Assembly: GCA_937892095.1 (NCBI GenBank)
Contig: CALAVC010000017.1
Coordinates: 1-34,589 of the forward strand
Direction: 5' to 3'
DNA: 34,589 bases
DNA from: an uncultured Bacteroidales bacterium
GTDB lineage: Bacteria; Bacteroidota; Bacteroidia; Bacteroidales; Marinilabiliaceae
The translations under genes were made by a program, and so were the position numbers. The notes below the pieces were generated by a model. That model searched no databases. It worked only from the letters and a program-made list of their open reading frames with translations, and was not told where the DNA came from. Each line of letters begins with the position of its first letter. Positions within the stretch are counted from its first letter, which is position 1. This document shows positions 1 through 8,434 of the stretch, piece after piece.

Positions 1-1
1 A

Positions 2-52
2 TTTTGTAAATGCAACCCAGAATGGATGAAAGAGCATAAGCAATTGGTGTAG
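2..52 (+). CDS. Possible C-terminal end of an unidentified gene cut by the window edge
   Basis: The frame starting at base 2 is open to a TAG at 50-52 and would encode a 16-residue tail with a Cys-Lys-Cys near its beginning. It is too short to identify, and the frame could be open by chance. The only support is its position just before a promoter and tRNA on the same strand. Low confidence. Confidence 0.22.
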   Translation, partial: FCKCNPEWMKEHKQLV

Positions 53-69
53 TACAGTAGCTCTTTCAT
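26..69. repeat. 10-bp perfect inverted repeat at left edge
   Basis: ATGAAAGAGC at 26-35 is perfectly complementary to GCTCTTTCAT at 60-69, with a 24-base loop. It overlaps the end of the possible partial gene at 2-52 and lies before the tRNA promoter, so it could act as a terminator for the upstream gene. There is no T-run after it, so this is only a suggestion. Confidence 0.4.
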
Positions 70-144
70 ATAGCCCAGCACGTAACTCGCTTTTCACCCC
101 TACCAGCAACATTTTAACTTTGATAAAAATATTGCTACAAGTAC

Positions 145-174
145 TTTTCGCTATCAATAAAAAGTATAATTTTG
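145..174 (+). promoter_or_regulatory. Putative Bacteroidetes promoter for tRNA-Ala
   Basis: TAATTTTG at 167-174 matches the Bacteroidetes -7 consensus TAnnTTTG. A weak TTTT at 145-148 stands 18 bases upstream in place of the -33 TTTG. The predicted start, around 179, falls about 13 bases before the tRNA. A second -7 match, TAACTTTG, lies at 115-122 with TTTC at 92-95 exactly 19 bases upstream, so there may be tandem promoters. Confidence 0.55.
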
Positions 175-191
175 TGTCGTCATAAAACGAT

Positions 192-266
<75 letters not shown>

Positions 267-275
267 AAAAACTTC

Positions 276-386
276 AACGGACAAAAAAGACACACAAGTG
301 TATCGGCAGTGGAACGATTTGCCAATTGCAACCACTATAAAAAAGTGCTAAAATGCATCCGTAAATCTCATCTGCTATTGTCCGTT
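276..386 (+). other. Inverted repeat enclosing the metK leader, possible structured RNA
   Basis: AACGGACAA at 276-284 is perfectly complementary to TTGTCCGTT at 378-386, closing a 93-base region that ends 23 bases before the metK start codon. Short internal stems are possible: AGTGG/CCACT, TTGC/GCAA inside it, and CACT/AGTG. The SAM-I riboswitch core was not recognised. It may be a metK leader structure, a processing signal after the tRNA, or chance. No -7 promoter consensus was found between the tRNA and metK. Confidence 0.35.
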
Positions 387-409
387 CATATTTTCATTTT
401 AATATACAG

Positions 410-1714
410 ATGAGCTACTTCTTTACATCAGAATCAGTCTCCGAAGGACACCCCGATAAAGTCGCCGACCAAATAAGCGACGCAGTCCTCGACGCTCTCC
501 TTATCCAAGACCCCGAAAGCAAAGTCGCTTGCGAGACACTCGTCACGACAGGTCTCGTGGTCCTCGCAGGCGAACTCAACACACGTGGCTACGTCTCTCC
601 ACAAGACGTGGCTCGCAAAGTCATTAGCCAAATTGGCTACAACAAGTCCGAATACCAATTCGACGCACAGTCGTGTGGCGTCATCTCTGCACTTCACGAG
701 CAAAGCCACGACATCAATCAGGGCGTTGTCCGCACGAAAAAAGAACTACAAGGAGCTGGCGACCAAGGCATGATGTTCGGCTACGCATGTCGCGACACCG
801 ACAACTACATGCCACTGCCCATCTACCTTGCACACCGACTCCTCGAAGAGCTCTCTGCTATTCGCAAAGAAGGACGTCAGATGACCTATCTCCGACCCGA
901 TGCCAAAAGTCAGGTAACCATCGAATACTCCGACGACAACCGCCCACTACGCATCGACACCATAGTCATCTCAACACAGCACGACGACTTTGCTCCCGAG
1001 GCCGAAATGATTGCTCGCATAAGTGCCGACGTACGCGACATTCTTTTGCCTCGCGTCGTTGCACGCCTAAGCCCCGAGCAACAAAAGCTATTCAGCTCCG
1101 ACATACTCCTTCTCGACAACGCGCACGCAGCCGAAGCACAAGGTTCCCAAGCCCTCAAACTCTTTGTCAACCCAACGGGCAAGTTTGTCATTGGCGGACC
1201 TCATGGCGACACAGGACTTACTGGGCGCAAGATAATTGTCGACACCTATGGTGGCAAAGGTGCACATGGTGGCGGCGCATTCTCTGGCAAAGACCCCTCG
1301 AAAGTCGACCGCTCTGCTGCATACGCAGCTCGCCACGTAGCCAAAAACCTCGTAGCTGCAGGGCTTGCCGACGAAGTACTCATCGAAGTGGCATACGCCA
1401 TTGGCATTGCACAACCCATAGGGCTCTACGTCAACACTTTCGGGACGTCGCACGTCCGCCTATCCGACGGACAAATAGCACAAAAAGTCAGCCGAATATT
1501 CGACATGCGCCCCTACGCCATCATCAAACGCTTCAACCTCAAAGCCCCAATCTATCAGCCGACAGCCTCCTATGGTCACTTTGGTCGCCAACCCGAAGTA
1601 CGCGAAGTTACAATAGACGTCAACGGAAAGCAGTATAGCCAAAAAGTCGAACTCTTCGGTTGGGAAAAACTCGACTATGTCGACAAAGTACGTCGCGCAT
1701 TCAAACTTTCATAA
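410..1714 (+). CDS. metK: S-adenosylmethionine synthase
   Basis: This enzyme makes SAM from methionine and ATP in the cytoplasm, supplying all methyltransferases including the CheR enzymes further along. The 434-residue protein has the family landmarks: the N-terminal GHPDKVADQISDA segment at residues 14-26, GAGDQGMMFGYA at 115-126, GGPHGDTGLTGRKIIVDTYG around 262-281 and the P-loop-like GGGAFSGKD at 287-295. It is longer than the E. coli enzyme (384 aa) but fits the longer form seen in Bacteroidetes. The start is an ATG that directly begins the conserved 'YFFTSESVSEGHPDK' head. A small gene follows five bases downstream and is probably cotranscribed. An inverted repeat in the leader may be regulatory. 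Confidence 0.98.
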   Translation: MSYFFTSESVSEGHPDKVADQISDAVLDALLIQDPESKVACETLVTTGLVVLAGELNTRGYVSPQDVARKVISQIGYNKSEYQFDAQSCGVISALHEQSHDINQGVVRTKKELQGAGDQGMMFGYACRDTDNYMPLPIYLAHRLLEELSAIRKEGRQMTYLRPDAKSQVTIEYSDDNRPLRIDTIVISTQHDDFAPEAEMIARISADVRDILLPRVVARLSPEQQKLFSSDILLLDNAHAAEAQGSQALKLFVNPTGKFVIGGPHGDTGLTGRKIIVDTYGGKGAHGGGAFSGKDPSKVDRSAAYAARHVAKNLVAAGLADEVLIEVAYAIGIAQPIGLYVNTFGTSHVRLSDGQIAQKVSRIFDMRPYAIIKRFNLKAPIYQPTASYGHFGRQPEVREVTIDVNGKQYSQKVELFGWEKLDYVDKVRRAFKLS

Positions 1715-1719
1715 CAGTC

Positions 1720-1962
1720 ATGCAAGACATCCACGCACACGCCATTCTCGACATGATGCAGGGCAACTCCTACACTCGCGAGTCGCTCTACGACGCCATC
1801 ATCAGCCGCTTCGGTGCCGACACACGTTTCCACACTTGCAGCGTCTCTGGACTCGACGCCAACGAGATAATCGACTTCCTCACCGAGCGAGGCAAGTTTA
1901 TGCCAGCCACCAACGGCTTCACCGTCGACGACTCTAAGCGTTGCCACCACGACGAAAAGTAA
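1720..1962 (+). CDS. YecH-like small metal-binding family protein (DUF2492-like)
   Basis: An 80-residue protein starts at the ATG five bases after the metK stop. An earlier in-frame start inside metK is possible but would overlap its end. It opens with MQDIHAHAILDMM, then carries SYTRESL, RFG-D-RFHTCS and a terminal RCHH. The His and Cys positions (H5, H7, H38, C40, C75, H76, H77) match the YecH/DUF2492 family, which is annotated as probable metal-binding with no established function. Its tight coupling to metK suggests cotranscription, but nothing shows a role in SAM metabolism. A strong hairpin follows the stop codon. Confidence 0.75.
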   Translation: MQDIHAHAILDMMQGNSYTRESLYDAIISRFGADTRFHTCSVSGLDANEIIDFLTERGKFMPATNGFTVDDSKRCHHDEK

Positions 1963-1980
1963 ATAGCAAACACAGAACAA

Positions 1981-2011
1981 AAAAGAGACACTCGAAGTAA
2001 GTGTCTCTTTT
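1981..2011. terminator. Bidirectional intrinsic terminator between yecH-like gene and queD
   Basis: AAAAGAGACACT at 1981-1992 pairs perfectly with AGTGTCTCTTTT at 2000-2011 around a 7-base loop. On the plus strand the stem ends in a run of six T residues. On the minus strand the flanking A residues become the T-tract. It therefore serves the converging metK-yecH and queD transcripts. Confidence 0.88.
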
Positions 2012-2015
2012 TTGT

Positions 2016-2483
2016 TTACAAATTATCTTCCGCACGCCACTCTGCATACGATGTTGCCGTCTCGTGTAGCCTGACGGCACAAAGACTTACACCCTCTGGC
2101 AACCGCTGTTCAATCTTTTCGGCAAAGTCGCACACCATATTTTCGCACGTCGGCTGATAGTCTACACCTACTATACGCATGTCGGTCGACACTGGCAAAG
2201 CGTCTAACGCCTCTGCAAATGGTGTCGCACGACGTATCATCAGCGAATGGTCTAACCTATCGACAATCTGCTCATTAACAATCTTTTTAAGCAATCCAAA
2301 ATCGAGCACCATGCCATTTTTGGGCGAGTCTGGATTGCGCTCCATTTTCCCCTTCACCGTCACTTGCAAGACATACGAATGACCATGTATGTTACGGCAC
2401 AAGCCGTCGTAGTCGGTCAGCAAATGCGCCATCTCAAACCTAAACTCTTTTGTGACGCGTACAGTCTGTTCTCTTGACTTCAT
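2016..2483 (-). CDS. queD: 6-carboxy-5,6,7,8-tetrahydropterin synthase (QueD)
   Basis: QueD converts dihydroneopterin triphosphate to 6-carboxytetrahydropterin, an early step of queuosine (7-deazaguanine tRNA modification) synthesis. The 155-residue protein has the zinc ligands H20, H33 and H35 (in FEMAHLL and NIHGHS) and catalytic C29 in GLCRNIHGHS. It also has LDHSLM, PTCENM and the ET of the substrate-binding site near the C-terminus. ATG at 2483 is preferred. An in-frame TTG lies immediately before it, with AGGAG (2498-2494) 10 bases from the ATG and 7 from the TTG, so either could be used. The closely related PTPS family is the alternative, but size and motif spacing favour QueD. It is transcribed divergently from ahcY. 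Confidence 0.9.
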   Translation of the reverse strand: MKSREQTVRVTKEFRFEMAHLLTDYDGLCRNIHGHSYVLQVTVKGKMERNPDSPKNGMVLDFGLLKKIVNEQIVDRLDHSLMIRRATPFAEALDALPVSTDMRIVGVDYQPTCENMVCDFAEKIEQRLPEGVSLCAVRLHETATSYAEWRAEDNL

Positions 2484-2512
2484 CAACTTTATACTCCTTA
2501 TTTTTATGTCGA

Positions 2513-2520
2513 CAAAATTA
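2513..2520 (-). promoter_or_regulatory. queD: Putative -7 element for queD
   Basis: On the minus strand this reads TAATTTTG, a match to TAnnTTTG, about 30 bases before the queD start. No convincing TTTG -33 element stands at the expected distance, so only the -7 half is supported. Confidence 0.45.
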
Positions 2521-2552
2521 TCTGTTATTTATGTATTTTTCGCCCGTAGCAC

Positions 2553-2560
2553 TAACTTTG
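2553..2560 (+). promoter_or_regulatory. ahcY: Putative -7 element for ahcY
   Basis: TAACTTTG matches the Bacteroidetes -7 consensus and lies 34 bases before the ahcY ATG, predicting a leader of roughly 28 bases. The -33 region near 2529-2533 is only partly similar to TTTG. Together with the queD element it forms a divergent promoter region. Confidence 0.6.
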
Positions 2561-2594
2561 CTCGCATAAATTCACATCCTATAATCACCCTAAA

Positions 2595-4016
2595 ATGATA
2601 GAATACGTAGACACAAAAGAATATAACTACAAAGTGGCCGACATTGCTCTTGCCGATTTCGGACGCGACGAAATCACGATTTCAGAACTCGAGATGCCCG
2701 GTCTAATGGCCCTACGCGAACGTTACAAAGGTCAGCAACCGCTCAAAGGTGCACGCATAACTGGCTCGCTCCACATGACCATACAGACAGCCGTACTCAT
2801 CGAGACCCTTGTAGCTCTGGGTGCCGAAGTCCGTTGGTGCTCTTGCAACATATTCTCTACGCAAGACCACGCCGCAGCCGCCATTGCAAAGGCTGGCGTA
2901 CCTGTCTTTGCATGGAAGGGCGAAAGCCTTGCCGAATATTGGTGGTGCACCATGAAAGCCCTCGACTTTGGTGGGGGCAAAGGTCCTAACCTCATTGTCG
3001 ACGACGGTGGCGATGCCACTCTACTAATCCACAAAGGCGTAGAATTTGCAGCCAACCCTGCCCTCTACGACAAAGACTACTCCGACTGTGGCGAAGACTT
3101 TCGCGAACTCGTCGAACTGCTCCGCACCGTGCGCGGACGAGTCAAGTGGGCCGACATTGCTGCAGGCGTCAAGGGCGTCAGCGAAGAGACAACCACTGGC
3201 GTTCATCGCCTCTATCAGATGATGGAACGTGGCGAACTGCTTTTCCCTGCAATCAATGTTAACGACTCTGTCACAAAGAGTAAATTCGACAACCTATATG
3301 GTTGCCGCGAAAGTTTGGCCGACGGCATCAAACGTGGCACCGACGTCATGATTGCAGGCAAAGTGGTCGTAGTCTGTGGCTATGGCGATGTCGGCAAAGG
3401 ATGTGCTCAGAGCATGCGTGGCTTTGGCGCACGTGTCATCGTAACCGAAATCGACCCCATTTGCGCCCTTCAAGCCGCCATGGAAGGCTACGAAGTCAAG
3501 ACTCTGCAAGAAGTCGTCAGCCTGGGCGATATATTCGTTACTTGCACTGGCAACTGCGACATCATAACAGCCGACGACATGAGCCACATGAAAGACCAAG
3601 CAATAGTCTGCAACATAGGGCACTTCGACAACGAGATTCAAGTGTCGGCACTCGAACAATGGCCTGGCATAAAAGAGCACAACATAAAGCCTCAAGTCGA
3701 CAAGTTTATATTCCCCGACGGACATAGCATAATACTCCTCAGCCGTGGTCGACTCGTCAACCTTGGCAATGCTACTGGTCATGCCAGCTTTGTCATGAGC
3801 AATTCGTTTACCAACCAGACACTTGCTCAGATAGAGCTTTGGCAAAAAGACTACAAACTCGGAGTCTATCGCCTACCAAAAGAGCTCGACGAAGAAGTTG
3901 CACGCCTACACCTCGAAAAACTCGGCGTACACCTAACCAAGCTCACTCAGAAACAAGCCGACTACATCGGTGTAAAAGTCGAAGGACCCTACAAACCCGA
4001 CTTCTATCGCTACTAA
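2595..4016 (+). CDS. ahcY: Adenosylhomocysteinase (S-adenosylhomocysteine hydrolase)
   Basis: AhcY splits S-adenosylhomocysteine, the inhibitory product of SAM-dependent methylation, into homocysteine and adenosine, using tightly bound NAD. The 473-residue protein shows the substrate-site STQDHAAAAI (residues 88-97) and the catalytic cluster SVTKSKFDNLYGCRES with K228, D232 and N233. The NAD-binding GYGDVGKG is at 262-269, and the typical C-terminal KPDFYRY is present. Length and motifs are those of a complete enzyme. With metK it covers two steps of the activated methyl cycle, but queD on the opposite strand separates them and each has its own promoter signals. A strong hairpin follows. Confidence 0.98.
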   Translation: MIEYVDTKEYNYKVADIALADFGRDEITISELEMPGLMALRERYKGQQPLKGARITGSLHMTIQTAVLIETLVALGAEVRWCSCNIFSTQDHAAAAIAKAGVPVFAWKGESLAEYWWCTMKALDFGGGKGPNLIVDDGGDATLLIHKGVEFAANPALYDKDYSDCGEDFRELVELLRTVRGRVKWADIAAGVKGVSEETTTGVHRLYQMMERGELLFPAINVNDSVTKSKFDNLYGCRESLADGIKRGTDVMIAGKVVVVCGYGDVGKGCAQSMRGFGARVIVTEIDPICALQAAMEGYEVKTLQEVVSLGDIFVTCTGNCDIITADDMSHMKDQAIVCNIGHFDNEIQVSALEQWPGIKEHNIKPQVDKFIFPDGHSIILLSRGRLVNLGNATGHASFVMSNSFTNQTLAQIELWQKDYKLGVYRLPKELDEEVARLHLEKLGVHLTKLTQKQADYIGVKVEGPYKPDFYRY

Positions 4017-4041
4017 CGTAGCCATAATAAGCACTAAAAGC

Positions 4042-4080
4042 AACTCCCGACAAGTGCCAATGTGGCGCGTGTCGGGAGTT
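4042..4080. terminator. Hairpin between converging ahcY and SiaB-like genes
   Basis: AACTCCCGACA at 4042-4052 is perfectly complementary to TGTCGGGAGTT at 4070-4080, with a 17-base loop that has its own short GTGCC/GGCGC pairing. The G/C-rich 11-bp stem sits between convergent genes. There is only a weak T-rich stretch afterwards. A terminator is the likeliest role. Confidence 0.6.
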
Positions 4081-4139
4081 ATGATTTTATAAGAGTGAGG
4101 AAAACTTATGGAGGACGACCACTCCCCGACCCTACAATT

Positions 4140-4727
4140 TTAATTCTTTTCTGCTTTTACACGAGGAATGCGAGCAATGGTAATGAAGAACAGATAACCC
4201 TCTCCTATGTCTTCAAACCGAAAATCTATCTTATTACCACTTTTTTTGGCGATGTCGATAAAACCCAATCCAGCACCACCTTTCTCCGAAATTTGCCCCT
4301 CTTGTATTTGTTTCTTATACATTTCAGAGAGCCCATTGCGGTCCTGACTATTTACTTTGGTCAGCCTACTCTCAATGACGCTCCTGCGCTCGGCAAGTAC
4401 AGCATTACCCGTAACGACATGATACTCAGCATCATTATGACTAATTAGTACAATGCCACGTTTCTCGCCCGTTGGGTCTCCGTCGAGTACGTCGGCATGA
4501 CGACTAATGTTCTGCAAACTCTCGACCATAACATTAAAGACCTTGCGCATGACTTGGCTCGCTTCGTTGTGCCGAATCATATTCTCCTCCGTCATCATCG
4601 TAAAATTGCGAGTGATGTCTTGCGTCACTGCACCCTCATACATCAGATTAACTTCGGTTGCGCCGAGTTCCTCATATATCTGGTAGGCAAAGTCGAGATA
4701 GTCGCTGCTTGTCATGTTTTTTGCCAT
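4140..4727 (-). CDS. SiaB-family GHKL protein kinase (DUF6272-like)
   Basis: This 195-residue protein resembles the SiaB kinase family, which in Pseudomonas phosphorylates a partner protein that the PP2C phosphatase SiaA dephosphorylates. GHKL ATPase features are visible. An N-box-like helix VMVESLQNISRH lies at residues 67-78 (E69, N73, H77), and a glycine loop GGAGLGFIDIAKKSG at 150-164 is followed by a final beta strand. It is the last gene of the chemosensory run, 28 bases after a SpoIIE-type phosphatase gene. Its start is preceded by a near-perfect Shine-Dalgarno (AAGGAGG), unusual for this group. The kinase/phosphatase pairing is the main reason to read it as half of a partner switch. 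Its substrate is not known; the STAS protein at 20287-20601 is the obvious candidate. Confidence 0.75.
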   Translation of the reverse strand: MAKNMTSSDYLDFAYQIYEELGATEVNLMYEGAVTQDITRNFTMMTEENMIRHNEASQVMRKVFNVMVESLQNISRHADVLDGDPTGEKRGIVLISHNDAEYHVVTGNAVLAERRSVIESRLTKVNSQDRNGLSEMYKKQIQEGQISEKGGAGLGFIDIAKKSGNKIDFRFEDIGEGYLFFITIARIPRVKAEKN

Positions 4728-4755
4728 TTTTGTGTCCTCCTTAGATTTTTCGATA

Positions 4756-7485
4756 TCAAAGTTGAATGCCGAGCAACAAGACGTCGTCTACTTGCTTCTC
4801 AATAAACTTTTCCTCATCGTCGCTCTTGTCATATTCCTCAAAGTCGTCGTAAATAGAGTAGTCTACTCGCACACCATCTTTAAGACCGCGCCAATTGTAG
4901 AAGTCTTTCACAATGTCGCGCTTTGTACTGATCATATCCGACTCCAAGTTCCGACCAAGCCACGCTTTAACTTGTTTCGTAAAGAATTTTTTGTGCTCCG
5001 GACCACCAAGTTGGTCGGGCAATCCGTCCGAGAAGATATATAGTCTATCACCCACCTCGTAGTCGATGACATGATTCTCAAACTCTTTTTCTTTGCGCCC
5101 GCCTGGCAATGGCTTGCCACCTATGCCCTTACGTGTGCCTTCATACTCTTGAAACTTCTCGTCGAAACCACCCTCAGCATTCATGTGCATATAATACATC
5201 GGACGGTGAGCACCAGAATATTGTAGCTGATGTTTGTCTTTGTCCACTCGTATGAGCGCAAGGTCCATACCGTCGCCTGCGTTGGCGTCGCTCGTGTCTT
5301 GCTTCAAGGTATGACGGACGGCCGCATGTAGTTTGTTAAGTATGTCTGCCGCAGTTTGTTCGGGGTCATACTCTACAATCTTACTCAACATAAGGTAGCC
5401 TATGAACGACAATAGCGCACCCGGCACGCCGTGTCCCGTACAGTCAACAGCTGCAAAGAAACTCGTATTTTCGTGCTGATAGAACCACGGGAAGTCGCCA
5501 CTGACAATATTCTTCGGGCGATAGAACATAAACGACCCGGGGAATTGCTCACTAAACGTGCGCTGCTTTGGCAATATAGCTCTTTGTATGCGGAAGGCAT
5601 AGTTTATACTGCCCATGACATCTTCTTTGGCTTTCTGAGCCTCCTGCTCCAATCGTTTGATTGCCGTCACATCGTGCGCCGTAAAGAGGACCGACTCCAC
5701 CGTATCGTCTTCAACTTCGGGAATGGCCTTACACTCCATAAAGTGTTCTTCGCCGTCGACGTCAATCTTGATTTCCGTCACCTCTTGTTCGCGACTACGC
5801 TTCACGATTTTTAGAGCACCGACAAGGAACTGCTTATAGTCTTCGTTCTGCACGAGTTCGTCTATCTTGCGGTTCATCATGTCCGTCACGCTTACGCCCA
5901 CAAAGCGCGAAGCTGCTGGGTTGGCATAAGCCACCTTACCACTTGTCTGTGTACGGATGATGATGTCGGGCGAGTTTTCCGAGAGCGACTGCATTCGGCT
6001 CTTCATCTTCTCTTCTTTCTTAGCTCGCTCACGCTCCGTCACGTCGCGAGTGTTGAAGATAAGACCACGTATGGCAGGGTCGTGTAGCAAGTTCTTACCC
6101 TGCGTCTCCAAGAATATCTTTTTGCCGTTTTTCTTCAAGTAGGTATACTGTTCCACCATTTCGCCGCCTGGCGTCTGCAGCAAGTAGTCGAACATTTCTC
6201 CTATTTTCTTCCAGCTACGCGGACTCATAAACTCCTCGTCCATGCCGTGTATGTCGTCCTCTGGGTCGTAGCCAAGGATTCGTTTCAGCGATGGGCTCTC
6301 ATATTCTAACTCACGGTCGCGATTGTATATGGAGATAAACTCAGACGCATTGCGAAGCATGGCATCTTGTTTCTTTGTGGCAAGCTCTACCTCGGCCATT
6401 TTTTTTGCCAACTCTGAGTTCGTCTTCTCGAGGTTTTCTTTGGCTTCGAGCATTTCTTGCGCGTTGCGGTGCAGAGTTTCTTCGTTCTGACGGAGCGTAG
6501 CCGTCATTTCCTGCGACTCGCGCAAGAGCTTCTCGGTGCGCACATTACTCTTGAGGTTGTAGAGCGTACTGCCAACTATACGGCTAACTTCTTCTGCCAA
6601 GTCTTTGTAATATTTTGGCAGGCTGTCTGCAAAGAACGAAAGTTCTATTACGCCCTGCACCTCCTCTTCTTGCACCAACGGAATGATGAGCAAGCTCTTT
6701 GGCTTACTGACATTAATAAGCCCCGAAGTTATTGTAAAATAGTCGTCTGGTATTTCGGTTCTGTATATCAGCTGTTTCTCGTATGCTGCTGCACCAATAA
6801 GCCCATGCCCAAACTTTATTTCTTCTTTTTCATAACGCTTACGATCGTAGGCATATTGCGTGACTGTTCGAAGCGTGTCGCCCTCCAAGAGGTAAAAAGC
6901 TCCTTGTGCAGCACGATAGTATTTTACAATCACCTCTGTGGTCTCATCGGCCAAGAGTTCTATGTTGGTGTGTTTACGGAGTGTATCCGAAATGGTCTCC
7001 TTGCCCTTGGTAACCCAACTAAACTGACGTTCTTTTTCTGTCGTCTCGTGCAAGCTATTGCCGAGCCCGACCAACGTGCGCGCCAACTTAGAATTCCTTT
7101 CTATGTCGGCTGGTATGTCGTGTCCCGAGCGAATTTCTTCGGCAATGTCTATACTGTTCTCTATTTGTCCCTCAAGGTCTTTTATTTTCCGTTTTAACGA
7201 ACCAATGCGTATGCGCTTAAAGTTTAATATATAGAGTGCACCTACGACCAGACTAACGACTGCGATGTCAAATATCCACACAAAGAAGAAGCGGTGGATA
7301 TAGACAATGTTGGACATTGACACGTTGAAGCCCAACAGACCCATTATGCTTGTCCAACCAGTTAGCAATACGGCAAGCACCGAAATGAGTGCAATATACC
7401 ACTGCAACTCTGAGAAGCCTCGCAAAGAAAATAGGCTTTCTTCGCTCAGTATGATGTTTCGTCTTTTTCCTTTATTGTCTTTCAT
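4756..7485 (-). CDS. Membrane GAF-PAS-PAS sensor with SpoIIE/PP2C phosphatase domain
   Basis: A 909-residue sensor phosphatase. Domain order: two membrane helices (about 30-52 and 66-88), coiled coil, GAF (about 165-315), coiled coil (315-375), PAS (about 376-482), PAS (about 495-608) and a C-terminal SpoIIE-type PP2C domain (about 645-909). Likely metal-binding aspartates are D664 (VSGDF), D681 (VDCTGHGVPGA), D820 (FSDG) and D900/D901 (VDDVLLLG). A protein of this type should remove phosphate from Ser/Thr of a partner protein in response to a ligand sensed by GAF/PAS. The ATG at 7485 is chosen because it overlaps the stop of the preceding gene as ATGA, implying translational coupling. An upstream TTG would lie inside that gene. 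The following gene encodes a SiaB-like kinase. An acidic insertion precedes the last motif. Confidence 0.88.
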   Translation of the reverse strand: MKDNKGKRRNIILSEESLFSLRGFSELQWYIALISVLAVLLTGWTSIMGLLGFNVSMSNIVYIHRFFFVWIFDIAVVSLVVGALYILNFKRIRIGSLKRKIKDLEGQIENSIDIAEEIRSGHDIPADIERNSKLARTLVGLGNSLHETTEKERQFSWVTKGKETISDTLRKHTNIELLADETTEVIVKYYRAAQGAFYLLEGDTLRTVTQYAYDRKRYEKEEIKFGHGLIGAAAYEKQLIYRTEIPDDYFTITSGLINVSKPKSLLIIPLVQEEEVQGVIELSFFADSLPKYYKDLAEEVSRIVGSTLYNLKSNVRTEKLLRESQEMTATLRQNEETLHRNAQEMLEAKENLEKTNSELAKKMAEVELATKKQDAMLRNASEFISIYNRDRELEYESPSLKRILGYDPEDDIHGMDEEFMSPRSWKKIGEMFDYLLQTPGGEMVEQYTYLKKNGKKIFLETQGKNLLHDPAIRGLIFNTRDVTERERAKKEEKMKSRMQSLSENSPDIIIRTQTSGKVAYANPAASRFVGVSVTDMMNRKIDELVQNEDYKQFLVGALKIVKRSREQEVTEIKIDVDGEEHFMECKAIPEVEDDTVESVLFTAHDVTAIKRLEQEAQKAKEDVMGSINYAFRIQRAILPKQRTFSEQFPGSFMFYRPKNIVSGDFPWFYQHENTSFFAAVDCTGHGVPGALLSFIGYLMLSKIVEYDPEQTAADILNKLHAAVRHTLKQDTSDANAGDGMDLALIRVDKDKHQLQYSGAHRPMYYMHMNAEGGFDEKFQEYEGTRKGIGGKPLPGGRKEKEFENHVIDYEVGDRLYIFSDGLPDQLGGPEHKKFFTKQVKAWLGRNLESDMISTKRDIVKDFYNWRGLKDGVRVDYSIYDDFEEYDKSDDEEKFIEKQVDDVLLLGIQL

Positions 7486-8417
7486 GCCTCTTTCTGCAGC
7501 AAATTGTTTATGCCGTCCCAACCAGCCATGATTGGCAACTTACCAAATGTAGCTATCTCAACCACGCCACGCACAACATCTTCTTTTATTATTGGGAATA
7601 TATATACGTTGAGATTCTTACTACGGCCCAAACCTGAAATGGCCATCAGATAGTCCGACGGCACGTTGCGCAAAACCAAAGGTCGCTTGCTTTCAGTTAC
7701 CTGACCTATATAACCGACCTCGCTACTAATGGTCTCAACATGTGGGTCTTCCGACAAAGCATACGACGCGTCGAGATGATAGTCGCTCTGACCGTCAGGA
7801 CGCGAATATATTGTGCCACCACTAAGGTCGAAACTGCGCACAAAGGCATCGAGCAACCATTGCCAACTGCCGTCCGATGTGTCACGTTTGGCCTTGGCAG
7901 ATTTTATGTTGTCCGATAGTTTTTCAACTATATTCTCGGCCGATGTTTCTTTGCGTTGCTTGTCGCGAAGCTGAAATAGTTCAGCCTTTACTTTTTTCAA
8001 GTTTTGTTTGTTCCGCTCTATCTTTTTGTCGAGTTCTTCGATGTCCTGATCTTTATCTGTAATCTCGCGTTGCGTGTATAGAAGTATCCAACACGTTGCC
8101 ACCGATATGGCCGTTACCATCAGCAAGTTTACCGTAACGAAAAGCGTTTGCTCAAGCTCGTAGGCCATAAGCTGCCAAAAGAAAAATAACGTCAGGAAGA
8201 ACACCAACCCAAGAATCAACTTCGAGGTTATTGTGAGCGATTCGTTCCACTCGCGTATGTGTATGATGCCCAGCAATATTCGACGCCATAGCTGGCGAGC
8301 AGACGTAGCGAAGTCGCTTGCTCGACTCTTAAATACATCCCAACGCCTGACAAATGTCTGACGTACGGTGGGTGCGAATTCGTCTATCAACTGCAATATG
8401 TATTGTCCCAATGACAT
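7482..8417 (-). CDS. Membrane-anchored GAF-domain protein without output domain
   Basis: A 311-residue protein with two membrane helices (about 64-84 and 91-113), a charged coiled coil (about 118-158) and a C-terminal GAF domain (about 185-305). The GAF domain shares several patterns with those of its two larger neighbours: 'P.DY...SGL' followed by '..P........GVVE'. It has no catalytic or DNA-binding domain. Its stop codon overlaps the start of the SpoIIE phosphatase gene by four bases, so the two are probably made together and may form a complex at the membrane through their coiled coils. The ligand is unknown. The function as a sensory subunit is inferred from architecture and coupling. 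Confidence 0.78.
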   Translation of the reverse strand: MSLGQYILQLIDEFAPTVRQTFVRRWDVFKSRASDFATSARQLWRRILLGIIHIREWNESLTITSKLILGLVFFLTLFFFWQLMAYELEQTLFVTVNLLMVTAISVATCWILLYTQREITDKDQDIEELDKKIERNKQNLKKVKAELFQLRDKQRKETSAENIVEKLSDNIKSAKAKRDTSDGSWQWLLDAFVRSFDLSGGTIYSRPDGQSDYHLDASYALSEDPHVETISSEVGYIGQVTESKRPLVLRNVPSDYLMAISGLGRSKNLNVYIFPIIKEDVVRGVVEIATFGKLPIMAGWDGINNLLQKEA

Positions 8418-8434
8418 TGCCGAAGTGGTGAGGG

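Noticed and set aside
673..1638. A 321-codon open frame inside metK on the same strand
   Set aside because: It is out of frame with metK, its translation is a compositional mix of R, H, S and T without any domain, and metK is unquestionable. It results from the codon bias of metK.
6457..7197. A 246-codon plus-strand open frame opposite the SpoIIE sensor gene
   Set aside because: It is antisense to the GAF and coiled-coil region. Its hydrophobic look comes from the complement of charged coiled-coil codons.
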